23,441 bases of DNA from Chloroflexi bacterium RBG_19FT_COMBO_55_16 (GTDB lineage: Bacteria > Chloroflexota > Anaerolineae > Anaerolineales > UBA4823): the NCBI GenBank assembly GCA_001795335.1, contig MGOK01000063.1, positions 7,285 through 30,725 on the forward strand. Reading direction: 5' to 3'. Numbering within the stretch: the first letter of the stretch is position 1; the number at the start of each line of letters is the position of its first letter. The notes beneath the pieces were generated by a model that was given only the letters and a program-made list of their open reading frames with translations, did no database searches and had not been told where the DNA came from. A program made the translations under genes and the position numbers. Below, one piece after another: positions 8,581-16,315 of the stretch.

Positions 8581-10771
8581 TTCCCTGCGTCGCTGGCACA
8601 AAGAATAACCAGAAATCCTTGGTCTCGACCCGCGATGGGTGGAGATGCAGTTGCCCTTGTGGGTACATGGATTTCAGGGCATCGAGGGAAGTCTGATCCT
8701 GCAGATAGATTACAAAAAGCTTCGCTCGCCGATTCGCCAGTGTGTCCACGAAATGCTCTGGCCAAAGGGCAAAATCCTTCGTCGGGTAACCGGCGCTAAA
8801 CCCGATTAACCGCGTATCCACCCAATAAGGATAGGCCACCACATAGGCGCTATCTACATCCCCCACTGATTCAGCAAAAGATCGGATTACCTGAGCCATC
8901 TCAGAGCTGTTCCAGGAGGATAATTCATAGACGCGTTGATATTGGGTAAACACCAAACCGTAGTTCTGCATGGCAGCTATAAACAGCAGCAAAATTCCGA
9001 AACCCCAGGCAAACACTCTACCTCTCCCCGATGTGAAATGGGTCTCGAGGGTGGTCAGCAGCCCATCCAGGGCGATCCCGACAATGAGAAAAACCGGCAC
9101 TAAAGCAGCTGCAGTGCGGTTAAGAGATGGATTCTCCGCAGGAAATGCTAACGATAATATCGAGGGCATCATCAACAAGGGGATCGAAACGATCAGGAAT
9201 ATGTCCAACCAATGCCTTTGCCTTACATAACGGGTCAATAAGTACACTACCCCCAGGAAGAACAAAGCCGCCGAGACAATATCTAAGGCGGGGCGGTGGG
9301 TTACTGAAATGACCCAAACCTCGCCGTTATCCCAGAAGAACATCGTCAAGGCATTCCAAAGGTTCTTGAGGAATATCAGCAAAGGGGAGCCCGGGAATGG
9401 ACGTTCAACTATCCCCAGGCGCGTTAACGCCCGATACGAGAACATGTCAGGATTGGATAAGGCGTAACGAAGCAAGGGTAAAAAAACCACCAAAGCGACC
9501 AATCCCAACAAAATCAGATAAAAAACAACCTGCATACGTCTGCCGCTAGACTGGCGATGCAGTAGGTACAGTGCAATGCCAACCAGTATAACAATCGGAA
9601 CGAACCTGAAGGGTGAATAACCGTGTAGACCAATACCTAAGAATAATCCAGCAAGAATGAAATCATTGCGGTTAGAAGTACGCAGACCGCGTAGAAAATA
9701 ATATAGCGTGGGAGCGAAAAAGAGAGGATAAAGCGTAAACCGCAGCGCTATGCGGGAAATGACGTTTGGCCAGTACGCGATCCCGGCGAAAACCATCGCG
9801 AATAACCCGATGCGGCGTCTGCCAACTTCCCCGCCCAGGAGGTAAATATATGGCAAGGTTAAAAGTCCCCCAAGCACCGTGCCGATCTTTAGACTAAGGA
9901 AAGTGTAACCTGTCCCGAGAAGTTGGATTACAGCTGCCGTCAGGTACATTTGAAAAGCCTCGCGGCCTGTATTGCGCGGGAAAAAGATGCTGGTTTGGCC
10001 ATGTAACACATCCCACACATCCAATAGCTTTTCGGCATGGTCACTGACCATCTCGGGTGGAACCTGGCCCAGGCGATAAACACGGAAGAATATCGCCAGG
10101 AGGGCCGCGCCCAACAGGAGCAACGCCCAACGCGAGATTGACAAGCCCCATTGTTTCCTGTCAAGAAAAACTCGCAATCTCAATCCCCCGGGTCGTGGTT
10201 GGGAGCCTGGCAACCAGAAAGCGGAGCTGATTAAAGCTAATCCAGCCAACCAAAGCGATACGTTCAGGGAGGTAAAGCGGTTCCCGCCAAAAGTTAAAAA
10301 CGCCAGGAAAATGAAGACAATCCCGAACCACAAAGGAATCTGACGCACAGTGAGCGGATCGCTACGGCGCTCACCGCTGGGCAAAGGCGCCACAACCCAC
10401 TCCCCTCTCCAAATTGCCAGGACCAATGCGATGGCAGCGAGTAAATAGAGGACACCCCCAATCGTCCAGGTTCGCTCCGGGTTTGGCTCTAATGAGCGCT
10501 GCGCAAGTAAAGCCAGGCCCAAAACAGCGAAACATAACCAGGGGATTGAGACGAGCACGGCCTGGGGAAGAGGTTCGGCCTCGATCCGTGGCGCTGTATC
10601 AAGGCGCTCTGTTACTCCTAAATCAAGAATTTCTCGAGAGGCTCCTTTTACCTCCCCGGATTTGTTTTCAGTCCCTTTTTCAAGTTCTCCACCTGGAATC
10701 TTCAGGATCCTGCCCCGGGAGAAAGTAAATATCGACTTGAAATAATCAAGTACGCTCGGTTCATTCACCAT
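8576..10771 (-). CDS. GT39-like membrane glycosyltransferase
   Basis: This polytopic protein (731 residues from the ATG at 10771) has a soluble N-terminal stretch of about 80 residues, several hydrophobic helices, and then the GT-C signature loop VPPEMVSDHAEKLLDVW near residue 240. The loop is followed by NTGREAFQMYL, a pattern seen in GT39-family proteins, where an acidic pair after a helix and a GREA-type motif sit on the outer face. The family transfers sugars from polyprenyl phosphates. After about 10 membrane segments comes a soluble C-terminal domain of about 150 residues (from SSWNSSEMAQVIRSF) ending in FWLFFVPATQGT. I chose ATG 10771 because MVNEPSVLDY looks like a natural N-terminus; a TTG at 10810 in the same frame, with AGGG upstream, would add 13 residues. 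The gene follows the FkbM gene by 78 bases and precedes the fusion protein by 55. Its stop codon falls inside a short 7-base repeat. Confidence 0.85.
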   Translation of the reverse strand: MVNEPSVLDYFKSIFTFSRGRILKIPGGELEKGTENKSGEVKGASREILDLGVTERLDTAPRIEAEPLPQAVLVSIPWLCFAVLGLALLAQRSLEPNPERTWTIGGVLYLLAAIALVLAIWRGEWVVAPLPSGERRSDPLTVRQIPLWFGIVFIFLAFLTFGGNRFTSLNVSLWLAGLALISSAFWLPGSQPRPGGLRLRVFLDRKQWGLSISRWALLLLGAALLAIFFRVYRLGQVPPEMVSDHAEKLLDVWDVLHGQTSIFFPRNTGREAFQMYLTAAVIQLLGTGYTFLSLKIGTVLGGLLTLPYIYLLGGEVGRRRIGLFAMVFAGIAYWPNVISRIALRFTLYPLFFAPTLYYFLRGLRTSNRNDFILAGLFLGIGLHGYSPFRFVPIVILVGIALYLLHRQSSGRRMQVVFYLILLGLVALVVFLPLLRYALSNPDMFSYRALTRLGIVERPFPGSPLLIFLKNLWNALTMFFWDNGEVWVISVTHRPALDIVSAALFFLGVVYLLTRYVRQRHWLDIFLIVSIPLLMMPSILSLAFPAENPSLNRTAAALVPVFLIVGIALDGLLTTLETHFTSGRGRVFAWGFGILLLFIAAMQNYGLVFTQYQRVYELSSWNSSEMAQVIRSFAESVGDVDSAYVVAYPYWVDTRLIGFSAGYPTKDFALWPEHFVDTLANRRAKLFVIYLQDQTSLDALKSMYPQGQLHLHPSRVETKDFWLFFVPATQGT

Positions 10772-10849
10772 GGTTAACTGCCTGTAATGGCGCTTGTCAG
10801 AAGAGAGCAAATAATACCCTAACCGATCAAAGCCTGCAAGAGTCTGACT

Positions 10850-11650
10850 TCAGCAGGTCAATCGGCAGGCGGATAAATATCCTAAATAGTCATGCACAGG
10901 ATTTGGAAAGGTTTTCACAGCAAAATCCTTACTCACTAAAAATTTTACCAAATCTTGGTGGGTATTGGCGGTGACGTTATCGTGATATTCCATCACAATG
11001 CGATCGATCCGTCCCAGGACAGACGCGGTGGTATGGAACAAAATATCGTATTCCGCCCCTTCACAATCCAATTTCAACAAGTCACAGGCTTCCAACCCCA
11101 ATCTGTTGAAGGCGTCTTCCAGAGAAAGGCTGCGAACTTTAAGAACCTCTTCTTGGATTGAGGCGCTGTCCAAACTAAAACTTTGAATTTGTAATGGTTC
11201 GCCGCTGGACAGATCAAGCGCCAGTGTACCAGTCTCGGCGCCGATCGCCTCCGGAAATATCTGGGCATTGGCGATCTGATTGGCGGCGAGATTATCGCTT
11301 AACAAGTCAAAGGATCGTGGGTATGGTTCGAAAGCGTAAACGAAGTTCTGGGGATGTCCCAGGAGAGCGAACAAGGTAAATTCCCCAATGCCAGCTCCGA
11401 TGTCAACTATCTTCCAGCCTTCACCGATCTCCGTTCCATACTTCTCATAAAAACGGTCTAGAAAAGTCTCCTTCACACTCCAGACATCCATTGCCTTCCT
11501 GACCTGAAACTTAGCCCCGCTTTTTCGTAAGCGGATCGTGTAAATCCCCTCCGGCGCCAACCCGAGGAATATTCGCATTACTAGGGGCCACTCGCGGATA
11601 CCAAAAAGAAGCTTGAAAATAGAGAAGAAATAATAGGAATATTTTCGCAT
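10850..11650 (-). CDS. FkbM-family SAM-dependent methyltransferase
   Basis: The 266-residue protein has the class I methyltransferase fold signature: glycine-rich SAM loop IVDIGAGIGEF (residues 81-91), the acidic end of the second strand in YAFEPYP (105-111), and the FkbM-type later motif LLKLDCEGAEYDIL. Members (Methyltransf_21) O-methylate sugars or other hydroxyls in polysaccharides, glycolipids and natural products. In this cluster a sugar methylation role in envelope glycan synthesis is the likely reading, though the substrate is unknown. The N-terminal 50 residues are partly hydrophobic and outside the catalytic core. The ATG at 11650 shares its A with the TGA of the upstream GT4 gene (TGATG), which argues for translational coupling; the in-frame TTG at 11653 is the alternative and adds one residue. 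No strong Shine-Dalgarno is visible, which fits re-initiation. Confidence 0.9.
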   Translation of the reverse strand: MRKYSYYFFSIFKLLFGIREWPLVMRIFLGLAPEGIYTIRLRKSGAKFQVRKAMDVWSVKETFLDRFYEKYGTEIGEGWKIVDIGAGIGEFTLFALLGHPQNFVYAFEPYPRSFDLLSDNLAANQIANAQIFPEAIGAETGTLALDLSSGEPLQIQSFSLDSASIQEEVLKVRSLSLEDAFNRLGLEACDLLKLDCEGAEYDILFHTTASVLGRIDRIVMEYHDNVTANTHQDLVKFLVSKDFAVKTFPNPVHDYLGYLSACRLTC

Positions 11651-12822
11651 CAATTTCTTGATCGTTCAGCGCGCGCATCGATCAAACTCAAGAACAATTG
11701 CTCATATTCCTCAGCGATGGTATCGGGCGCAAACCGTTTCCTCACAGCGATCGGGTCACCCTGGAATCCATTAGGGTGATTCAGGATATCAATCAGGGCG
11801 CGCGATAACGCCTGTGCATCTGCAGGTGCCACTACCACCCCCATCCCCGTGGTCAGCACCGGCTGTCGTACTCCAGGCAAATCACTGGCGATCACCGGCT
11901 TCCCGCAGGTCATTGCTTCCACCTGTACCATCCCAAACGATTCGGTGCTGTTAATGCTCGGCAACACGGTCACCTCCGCCGAGTGGAAGAAGGCCGCCCA
12001 CTCCTTAGGAGGCAAGATTCCCAGGAAAGACCAATGGACCCCCAGGTCATTGATCAGAGGAGCCAGTTTTTGAGCATACAGCTCCTCCCCCAGAACGCCC
12101 AGATGCTGGCCGGCGAAGAGCACCCGCGAATTCGGATGCGTCTTCAACACCGCTGGAATTGCCTCCACCAAGTACTCCACACCCTTTTCAGTTGCCAAAC
12201 GGGCGGCCATGCCGATGATGCGTTGGCCCTCCCGGATGTCATACCTGGCGCGAAAGTCTGCCAGGTTTTGCGCGGTAATTTGGGCAAGTTCGATCGGCGG
12301 AGGGATAGCGATTATCTTGCGTAGATTAGGTGCCAGGAATGGTGAATGCTCTGCATAGTCGTGAGTGTTAGTCACAATCATATCAGCCAGCGAAGCAGCA
12401 ATGTGATTGGTCAGATGCGAACCCTGGTTGGCCAAATAATGGATCAAACCCCTAGGCAGGCTCAGGTCACAGTGGTATGTCAGAATGACCGGTTTCTTGA
12501 ACAAACGCCCAATCAGTGCAATCACAGCTGCGTCTGGTTGTGGGACATGGGCGTTAACCACATCGGCCTGGTGGATCAATTTCCACGCCCAGTATGGCAT
12601 GGCCGGCATGATCACCCCTTTGCTGATGCGCATCAACACCCATGGGCGGATGATGGTCACGCCATCCTGGACTTCCTTAAGTGGCAATTGGGGATCGAAG
12701 CGCGAGGTCAATACGGTTACCTGATGCCCGCGCGCAGCCAGGGCACGCGCTAAACGCTCCGTATAAATCGTCAAGCCAGAATAATGCGGCCGGTAATACA
12801 TCAATGAGATCAGGATGCGCAT
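11650..12822 (-). CDS. GT4-family glycosyltransferase
   Basis: The 390-residue protein is a GT-B glycosyltransferase of family 4. The N-terminal domain has the acceptor-side pattern MYYRPHYSGLTIYTERLARA followed by LAARGHQVTVLTSRF. The C-terminal donor domain has GMAARLATEKGVEYLVEAI and the E-x7-E nucleotide-sugar site in STESFGMVQVEAM, then CGKPVIASDLPG. No membrane segments are evident, so it would act at the cytoplasmic face, adding a sugar to a lipid-linked acceptor before export. Donor and acceptor cannot be told. I place the start at ATG 12822, one base beyond the TGA of the preceding gene (TGAGATG) with GAGG just upstream. A GTG at 12834 in the same frame would add four residues, but its spacing from a ribosome binding site is poor. 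The last codons overlap the FkbM start. It resembles enzymes used for glycolipid or exopolysaccharide assembly. Confidence 0.92.
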   Translation of the reverse strand: MRILISLMYYRPHYSGLTIYTERLARALAARGHQVTVLTSRFDPQLPLKEVQDGVTIIRPWVLMRISKGVIMPAMPYWAWKLIHQADVVNAHVPQPDAAVIALIGRLFKKPVILTYHCDLSLPRGLIHYLANQGSHLTNHIAASLADMIVTNTHDYAEHSPFLAPNLRKIIAIPPPIELAQITAQNLADFRARYDIREGQRIIGMAARLATEKGVEYLVEAIPAVLKTHPNSRVLFAGQHLGVLGEELYAQKLAPLINDLGVHWSFLGILPPKEWAAFFHSAEVTVLPSINSTESFGMVQVEAMTCGKPVIASDLPGVRQPVLTTGMGVVVAPADAQALSRALIDILNHPNGFQGDPIAVRKRFAPDTIAEEYEQLFLSLIDARAERSRN

Positions 12823-12823
12823 C

Positions 12824-13825
12824 TCACCTCGCACCCTTCAAACGCTGGTATAAGCCAGCCAGGGTTTCGCCATCCCGGAAAAGCGCATACGTTCCAATCA
12901 CTCCGGTGACGCCAATATGGATGAGATGGGCAACAATGGCCACAGCCAGCGCCTGTGCAGCCGACACCCCCAGTAGAGAAAGCGCGCCAACCATAGCAAC
13001 CTCGTACACGCCGATCCCGGCTGGGGCAGAAGGTAAAGCGATCCCTAAGGAAACCACCCCCAACAAGAATCCAGACCACCAAAAAGGAGCCTGAATCCCT
13101 GCACTGTTGAGCAAGATATGAAACTCCATCACCCCACACAACCAGTTGCCTAGCATAAAGGAAACACTCGCCAGGAACAGGCCTGGTTGAGACAGCACAG
13201 CCAATCCATCGAGTAAAGCCATCAACCGTGGAAATACTCTTTCCCCAAAATAGGTTTTGTCAGCGGTGACGCTCTCCAGCCGGGCTTTCACCCAATTTCG
13301 GTAGCGCGCCAGCATGAAAAGCGCCAGCAATCCCAATCCAACCAGTCCAAGGACGATTATTGCTATCGGCTGGGCAGACTCCAATTTCAGTGTAAAGGGG
13401 ACTGTCGCCAATAATAACCCAGCAGCGATAGCCAGGTCATAAGCCCGCTCGATAACAATCGTAGAGAGCACAAAAAACGCGCTGATCCCGGTTGCTTGAG
13501 CCATCAAGACCATCCTACCGAGTTCGCCTAACCGGAATGGGAGTATATTATTGAGTAAATAGCCCTCGTTGAGGGTCAGGAAGACCCGGCTATAATGGGT
13601 TTTTTTCTGTAAGAGGGTCATCCAGGACAAGGTGCGGAAATTGATACCAACCAAATAAAAAAACAAAGCCGGCAGCAACCAGCTTAGTTCTATCGAAGCC
13701 AAAGCCTTACCGACTTCCTGCCAGTTCGCCAGGCGAATAAGCAGCACGATTGCGATGGAACTGATCACCAGCCCAGGTAGCCAACGACCAATACCCCACC
13801 AGCGCAGATGTTGCGGTGTGCTCAA
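12824..13825 (-). CDS. Lysylphosphatidylglycerol-synthase TM-region (UPF0104-type) flippase-like membrane protein
   Basis: The protein has about eight hydrophobic segments and the hallmark [17 protein letters not shown] followed by [14 protein letters not shown], typical of the LPG_synthase_TM family (PF03706). Relatives include the membrane half of MprF, which flips lipids, and archaeal AglD-like proteins of glycan assembly. The soluble aminoacyl-transferase half of MprF is absent, so lipid or lipid-sugar translocation is more likely than lysine transfer. The longest open frame starts at 13960, but its first 45 residues are hydrophilic and lie over the 3' end of lepA in another frame. I therefore place the start at TTG 13825, which overlaps the lepA TGA (ATTGA) and has GGAGG just upstream. 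That gives 333 residues, near the usual family length. The next gene begins one base after its stop. Confidence 0.85.
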   Translation of the reverse strand: MSTPQHLRWWGIGRWLPGLVISSIAIVLLIRLANWQEVGKALASIELSWLLPALFFYLVGINFRTLSWMTLLQKKTHYSRVFLTLNEGYLLNNILPFRLGELGRMVLMAQATGISAFFVLSTIVIERAYDLAIAAGLLLATVPFTLKLESAQPIAIIVLGLVGLGLLALFMLARYRNWVKARLESVTADKTYFGERVFPRLMALLDGLAVLSQPGLFLASVSFMLGNWLCGVMEFHILLNSAGIQAPFWWSGFLLGVVSLGIALPSAPAGIGVYEVAMVGALSLLGVSAAQALAVAIVAHLIHIGVTGVIGTYALFRDGETLAGLYQRLKGAR

Positions 13826-15621
13826 TCCTCCTCCAGGCGCAACACCGCGAAAAAGGCCTCCTGGGGGATTTCCACGTTGCCCACCATCTTCATGCGTTTC
13901 TTGCCGCGCTTTTGTTTTTCGAGCAGTTTCTTCTTCCGGCTGATATCTCCACCGTAACACTTCGCCAACACATCCTTGCGCAAGGCTTTGACATTGGCGC
14001 GCGAGATCACTCGCCCGGCTGCATAAGCCTGGATCGGCACTGCGAATAGCTGGCGTGGGATGAGGTCTTTGAGCTTAGAGATCAACGCCTGGCCTTTATG
14101 ATAGGCGTTGTTGCGATGGACGATCGATGCCAGCGCATCTACCGGTTCTTCGTTAACCAGGATTTCCAACTTGACCAGGTCATCCGGACGGTATTCAACA
14201 AACTGGTAATCCAACGAGGCGTAACCACGCGTGCGCGACTTGAGCTGATCGAAGAAATCGACAATCATCTCGGAGAGTGGGATTTCATAGATCAACTGGA
14301 CCCGGTTCGGGGTTGGGTAATCTTGCTCCAGGTAGATCCCCCGCCGTTTTGTCACCAGGTCCATCACCGCTCCATAGAACTCGGTTGGGGTGAAGATTTC
14401 GATCTTCATCCAGGGTTCGCGAACCTCGGCAATGGTCGCCTCGTCGGGTAAGTCGGCTGGGGAATCGATTCGTACCAAATCCTCAGTGCGTAAGACCACT
14501 TCGTACTCAACAGAAGGGGAGGTAACGATAATATCCAGGTCGTATTCCCTCTCGAGCCTTTCCTGGATGATCTCCATGTGGAACATGCCAAGGAAACCAC
14601 ACCGAAAGCCGAAATTAAGTGCCTGGGAAGTCTCTGATTGATACACCAGCGAGGCGTCGTTGAGTTGGAGTTTTTCTAAGGCATCTTTTAGATCAGCGTA
14701 ATCTTCACCTTCCACCGGGTAGATCCCCGCAAACACCATCGGTTTGGCTTTTTTATAGCCGGGCAGGGGCGCGGGGGCTGGACGAGCAGCCAGGGTCAGC
14801 GTGTCGCCCACCCGGCACTCTCGCACCGTTTTCAAGCCGGTGGCGACGTAACCCACTTCGCCAGCTACCAGGCTTGGGGTAGGACGCAAGTCCGGAGTAA
14901 AGATACCGATCTCGACCGGCTTGAACTCCACTCCGCTCGCCATCGGCAACAACGAATCGTTTGGCGTGATCTGCCCATCAACTAGCCGCACATAAGCGAC
15001 CACGCCTTTATAAGAATCGTAATGGGAATCAAAAATCAGCGCCCGTAGCGGAGCTTCCTGCTCACCGCTCGGTGGACGTACCTGATGCACAACCGCCTCC
15101 AAGACAGCCTCCACGTTAACGCCTTCCTTGGCAGAAATCCTCAAGACATGCTCAGCAGGTACTCCCAACAGGTAGCCGATATCAACTGCTACTTCGTCCG
15201 GGCGCGCCGATGGCAAGTCGATCTTGTTGATTACCGGGATAATTTCCAGGTCGGCATCCAGTGCCAGGTATAAGTTGGCCAGGGTTTGGGCTTCGATCCC
15301 CTGGCTGGCGTCCACGACCAGGAGCGCGCCTTCACAGGCCTCTAGAGCCCGAGATACTTCATAGCCAAAATCGACATGACCAGGGGTGTCGATCAGATTC
15401 AGCTCGTATCGAACCTTATCCTGGGCAGTGTACATCATGCGCACTGCTGAGGCTTTGATCGTCACCCCCTTCTCACGTTCCAGGTCCATACTATCCAGCA
15501 CCTGCTCGGTCATGTCACGGTCAGATATAGTGCCGGTCAGCTGCAGCATGCGGTCGGCGAGGGTAGATTTGCCGTGATCGATATGGGCAATGATACAAAA
15601 GTTGCGGATGTGAGCGGTCAT
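13822..15621 (-). CDS. lepA: Elongation factor 4 (LepA), back-translocating translational GTPase
   Basis: LepA binds the ribosome with GTP and back-translocates or remodels stalled ribosomes. The G-domain motifs are all visible: AHIDHGKST (G1), DTPGH (G3), NKID (G4) and SAKEG (G5). The C-terminus has the LepA-specific domain: [20 protein letters not shown], then [26 protein letters not shown], the basic [17 protein letters not shown] stretch and [10 protein letters not shown]. From ATG 15621 the protein is 599 residues, the usual length, and begins [15 protein letters not shown]. The in-frame extension to 15678 is rejected because LepA homologues start at this point and a promoter lies across the extension. 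The gene overlaps the start of the LPG_synthase_TM gene by four bases (TTGA), making it the apparent first gene of the envelope glycan operon. There is no obvious Shine-Dalgarno. Confidence 0.97.
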   Translation of the reverse strand: MTAHIRNFCIIAHIDHGKSTLADRMLQLTGTISDRDMTEQVLDSMDLEREKGVTIKASAVRMMYTAQDKVRYELNLIDTPGHVDFGYEVSRALEACEGALLVVDASQGIEAQTLANLYLALDADLEIIPVINKIDLPSARPDEVAVDIGYLLGVPAEHVLRISAKEGVNVEAVLEAVVHQVRPPSGEQEAPLRALIFDSHYDSYKGVVAYVRLVDGQITPNDSLLPMASGVEFKPVEIGIFTPDLRPTPSLVAGEVGYVATGLKTVRECRVGDTLTLAARPAPAPLPGYKKAKPMVFAGIYPVEGEDYADLKDALEKLQLNDASLVYQSETSQALNFGFRCGFLGMFHMEIIQERLEREYDLDIIVTSPSVEYEVVLRTEDLVRIDSPADLPDEATIAEVREPWMKIEIFTPTEFYGAVMDLVTKRRGIYLEQDYPTPNRVQLIYEIPLSEMIVDFFDQLKSRTRGYASLDYQFVEYRPDDLVKLEILVNEEPVDALASIVHRNNAYHKGQALISKLKDLIPRQLFAVPIQAYAAGRVISRANVKALRKDVLAKCYGGDISRKKKLLEKQKRGKKRMKMVGNVEIPQEAFFAVLRLEED

Positions 15622-15632
15622 AAGCGGGCAGA

Positions 15633-15662
15633 AGTATACCCGATTTTCCCCGAGGTCATCAA
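15633..15662 (-). promoter_or_regulatory. Putative sigma-70-like promoter of lepA, near-leaderless start
   Basis: On the minus strand TTGATG (15657-15662) is separated by 18 bases from TATACT (15633-15638), which matches five of six bases of the -10 consensus. The lepA ATG at 15621 begins 11 bases after the -10 box. Transcription would then start about 3-6 bases before the ATG, giving an almost leaderless message, in agreement with the lack of a ribosome binding site. The consensus match is seen in the sequence; the start site is inferred. Confidence 0.5.
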
Positions 15663-15757
15663 ACGATCCCAAGGCCACCGGTCAGGCGGGTGATATTCAG
15701 GTGATAACTAAATCGTACCGAAGCGAACGCGTTTTAAGCCAGGCGGATCAAGATTTC

Positions 15758-16138
15758 CTAAAAAGAAGCCAGAGCTTCTTGCAGGTTATCAAAGGTTTCT
15801 ATATACCGGTCGAAACCGGCAGTCTTCAGCACCATGAGAACGTACGTAGAGGGATTGAGTAGCTTAAGGTGAGGCGATTTACCGATCGGTTTAGCTTCTG
15901 ATTCCGGAGCCCCAGAACCAGTGCCAAGCAACTTTAAAATGGAGAGAATGGACCGCAGTCCGGCGCTGGTCAGTGAGTCTAGCTGGGTCATATCGATCAA
16001 CAGATTCCGCATACCATACTTGTAAGCCTCCTCGACCATTTTTGTCAATTCATCTGCATTGCCGAGGTTGATCCTGCCTTCGATTCGAAAGACAGTGACG
16101 GGTACCCGGCTCTGCTCCTGCGAAACTATAATATCCAT
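15758..16138 (-). CDS. STAS-domain protein, anti-sigma-factor-antagonist type
   Basis: This 126-residue single-domain protein matches the STAS fold of SpoIIAA/RsbV-like antagonists: strand VFRIEGRINLGNADEL, then LLIDMTQLDSLTSAGLRSILSIL, then LKLLNPSTYVLMVLKTAGF. The segment LDSLTSAGL corresponds to the phosphorylation loop of SpoIIAA (DSSG), and Ser58 aligns with the serine that is phosphorylated there by an anti-sigma kinase. Compared with SpoIIAA there are roughly a dozen extra residues after the central helix (around GSGAPESEAKPIGK). The family works by partner switching: the unphosphorylated form binds an anti-sigma kinase or another regulator. No kinase, phosphatase or sigma factor gene is in this window, so the partner is unknown. 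It follows the TIR gene by 177 bases on the same strand and has a strong ribosome binding site (AGGGAGG, 8 bases before the ATG). It may belong to the same regulon as the STAND-TIR pair or be independent. Confidence 0.88.
   Translation of the reverse strand: MDIIVSQEQSRVPVTVFRIEGRINLGNADELTKMVEEAYKYGMRNLLIDMTQLDSLTSAGLRSILSILKLLGTGSGAPESEAKPIGKSPHLKLLNPSTYVLMVLKTAGFDRYIETFDNLQEALASF
15760..15780 (-). terminator. Possible intrinsic terminator at the STAS stop codon
   Basis: On the minus strand AAGAAGC (complement of 15774-15780) and GCTTCTT (complement of 15763-15769) form a perfect 7-bp stem with a 4-base loop, and the run continues to five T before the AG of the TAG stop. The last codons of the STAS gene encode the stem. 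It has only three G-C pairs, so termination may be partial. It lies about 100 bases upstream of the lepA promoter, where an operon boundary would be expected. Confidence 0.4.
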
Positions 16139-16146
16139 AACTTAAT

Positions 16147-16153
16147 CCTCCCT
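16147..16153 (-). promoter_or_regulatory. Strong ribosome binding site of the STAS gene
   Basis: AGGGAGG on the minus strand lies 8 bases before the ATG at 16138. It is one of the best Shine-Dalgarno matches in the window and fixes this start. Confidence 0.75.
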
Positions 16154-16241
16154 AAAGCATGGCAAAGGGTTTTTAGAGAAAGTCAGTGATCAACAATAGT
16201 CATTTGGCCAGCATGGCACTGATCGCTTGAAAGATTGAAAA

Positions 16242-16247
16242 ATGATA
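16242..16247 (-). promoter_or_regulatory. Candidate extended -10 box for the STAS gene
   Basis: TATCAT on the minus strand is preceded by TGG, giving an extended -10 (TGnTATCAT) about 100 bases before the STAS start. No convincing -35 hexamer is found 16-18 bases upstream, so this is only a candidate. If real, the STAS gene can be expressed apart from the STAND-TIR pair. Confidence 0.25.
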
Positions 16248-16315
16248 CCACACACTTGAGCAGCGCAATGGAACACGATCCGGTCAAACTCGGGGATTCT
16301 GGGAAGGCTTATTCG

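Noticed and set aside
12346..13094. Plus-strand open frames of 135 and 137 codons
   Set aside because: They lie opposite the well-supported GT4 and LPG_synthase_TM genes and show no recognisable domain.
13826..13960. N-terminal extension of the LPG_synthase_TM gene
   Set aside because: It lies over the 3' end of lepA in another frame and encodes an unrelated hydrophilic sequence; TTG 13825 with GGAGG fits better.
15622..15678. N-terminal extension of lepA in the same frame
   Set aside because: It adds 19 residues not expected in LepA, and a promoter-like element overlaps it; [15 protein letters not shown] is the normal start.
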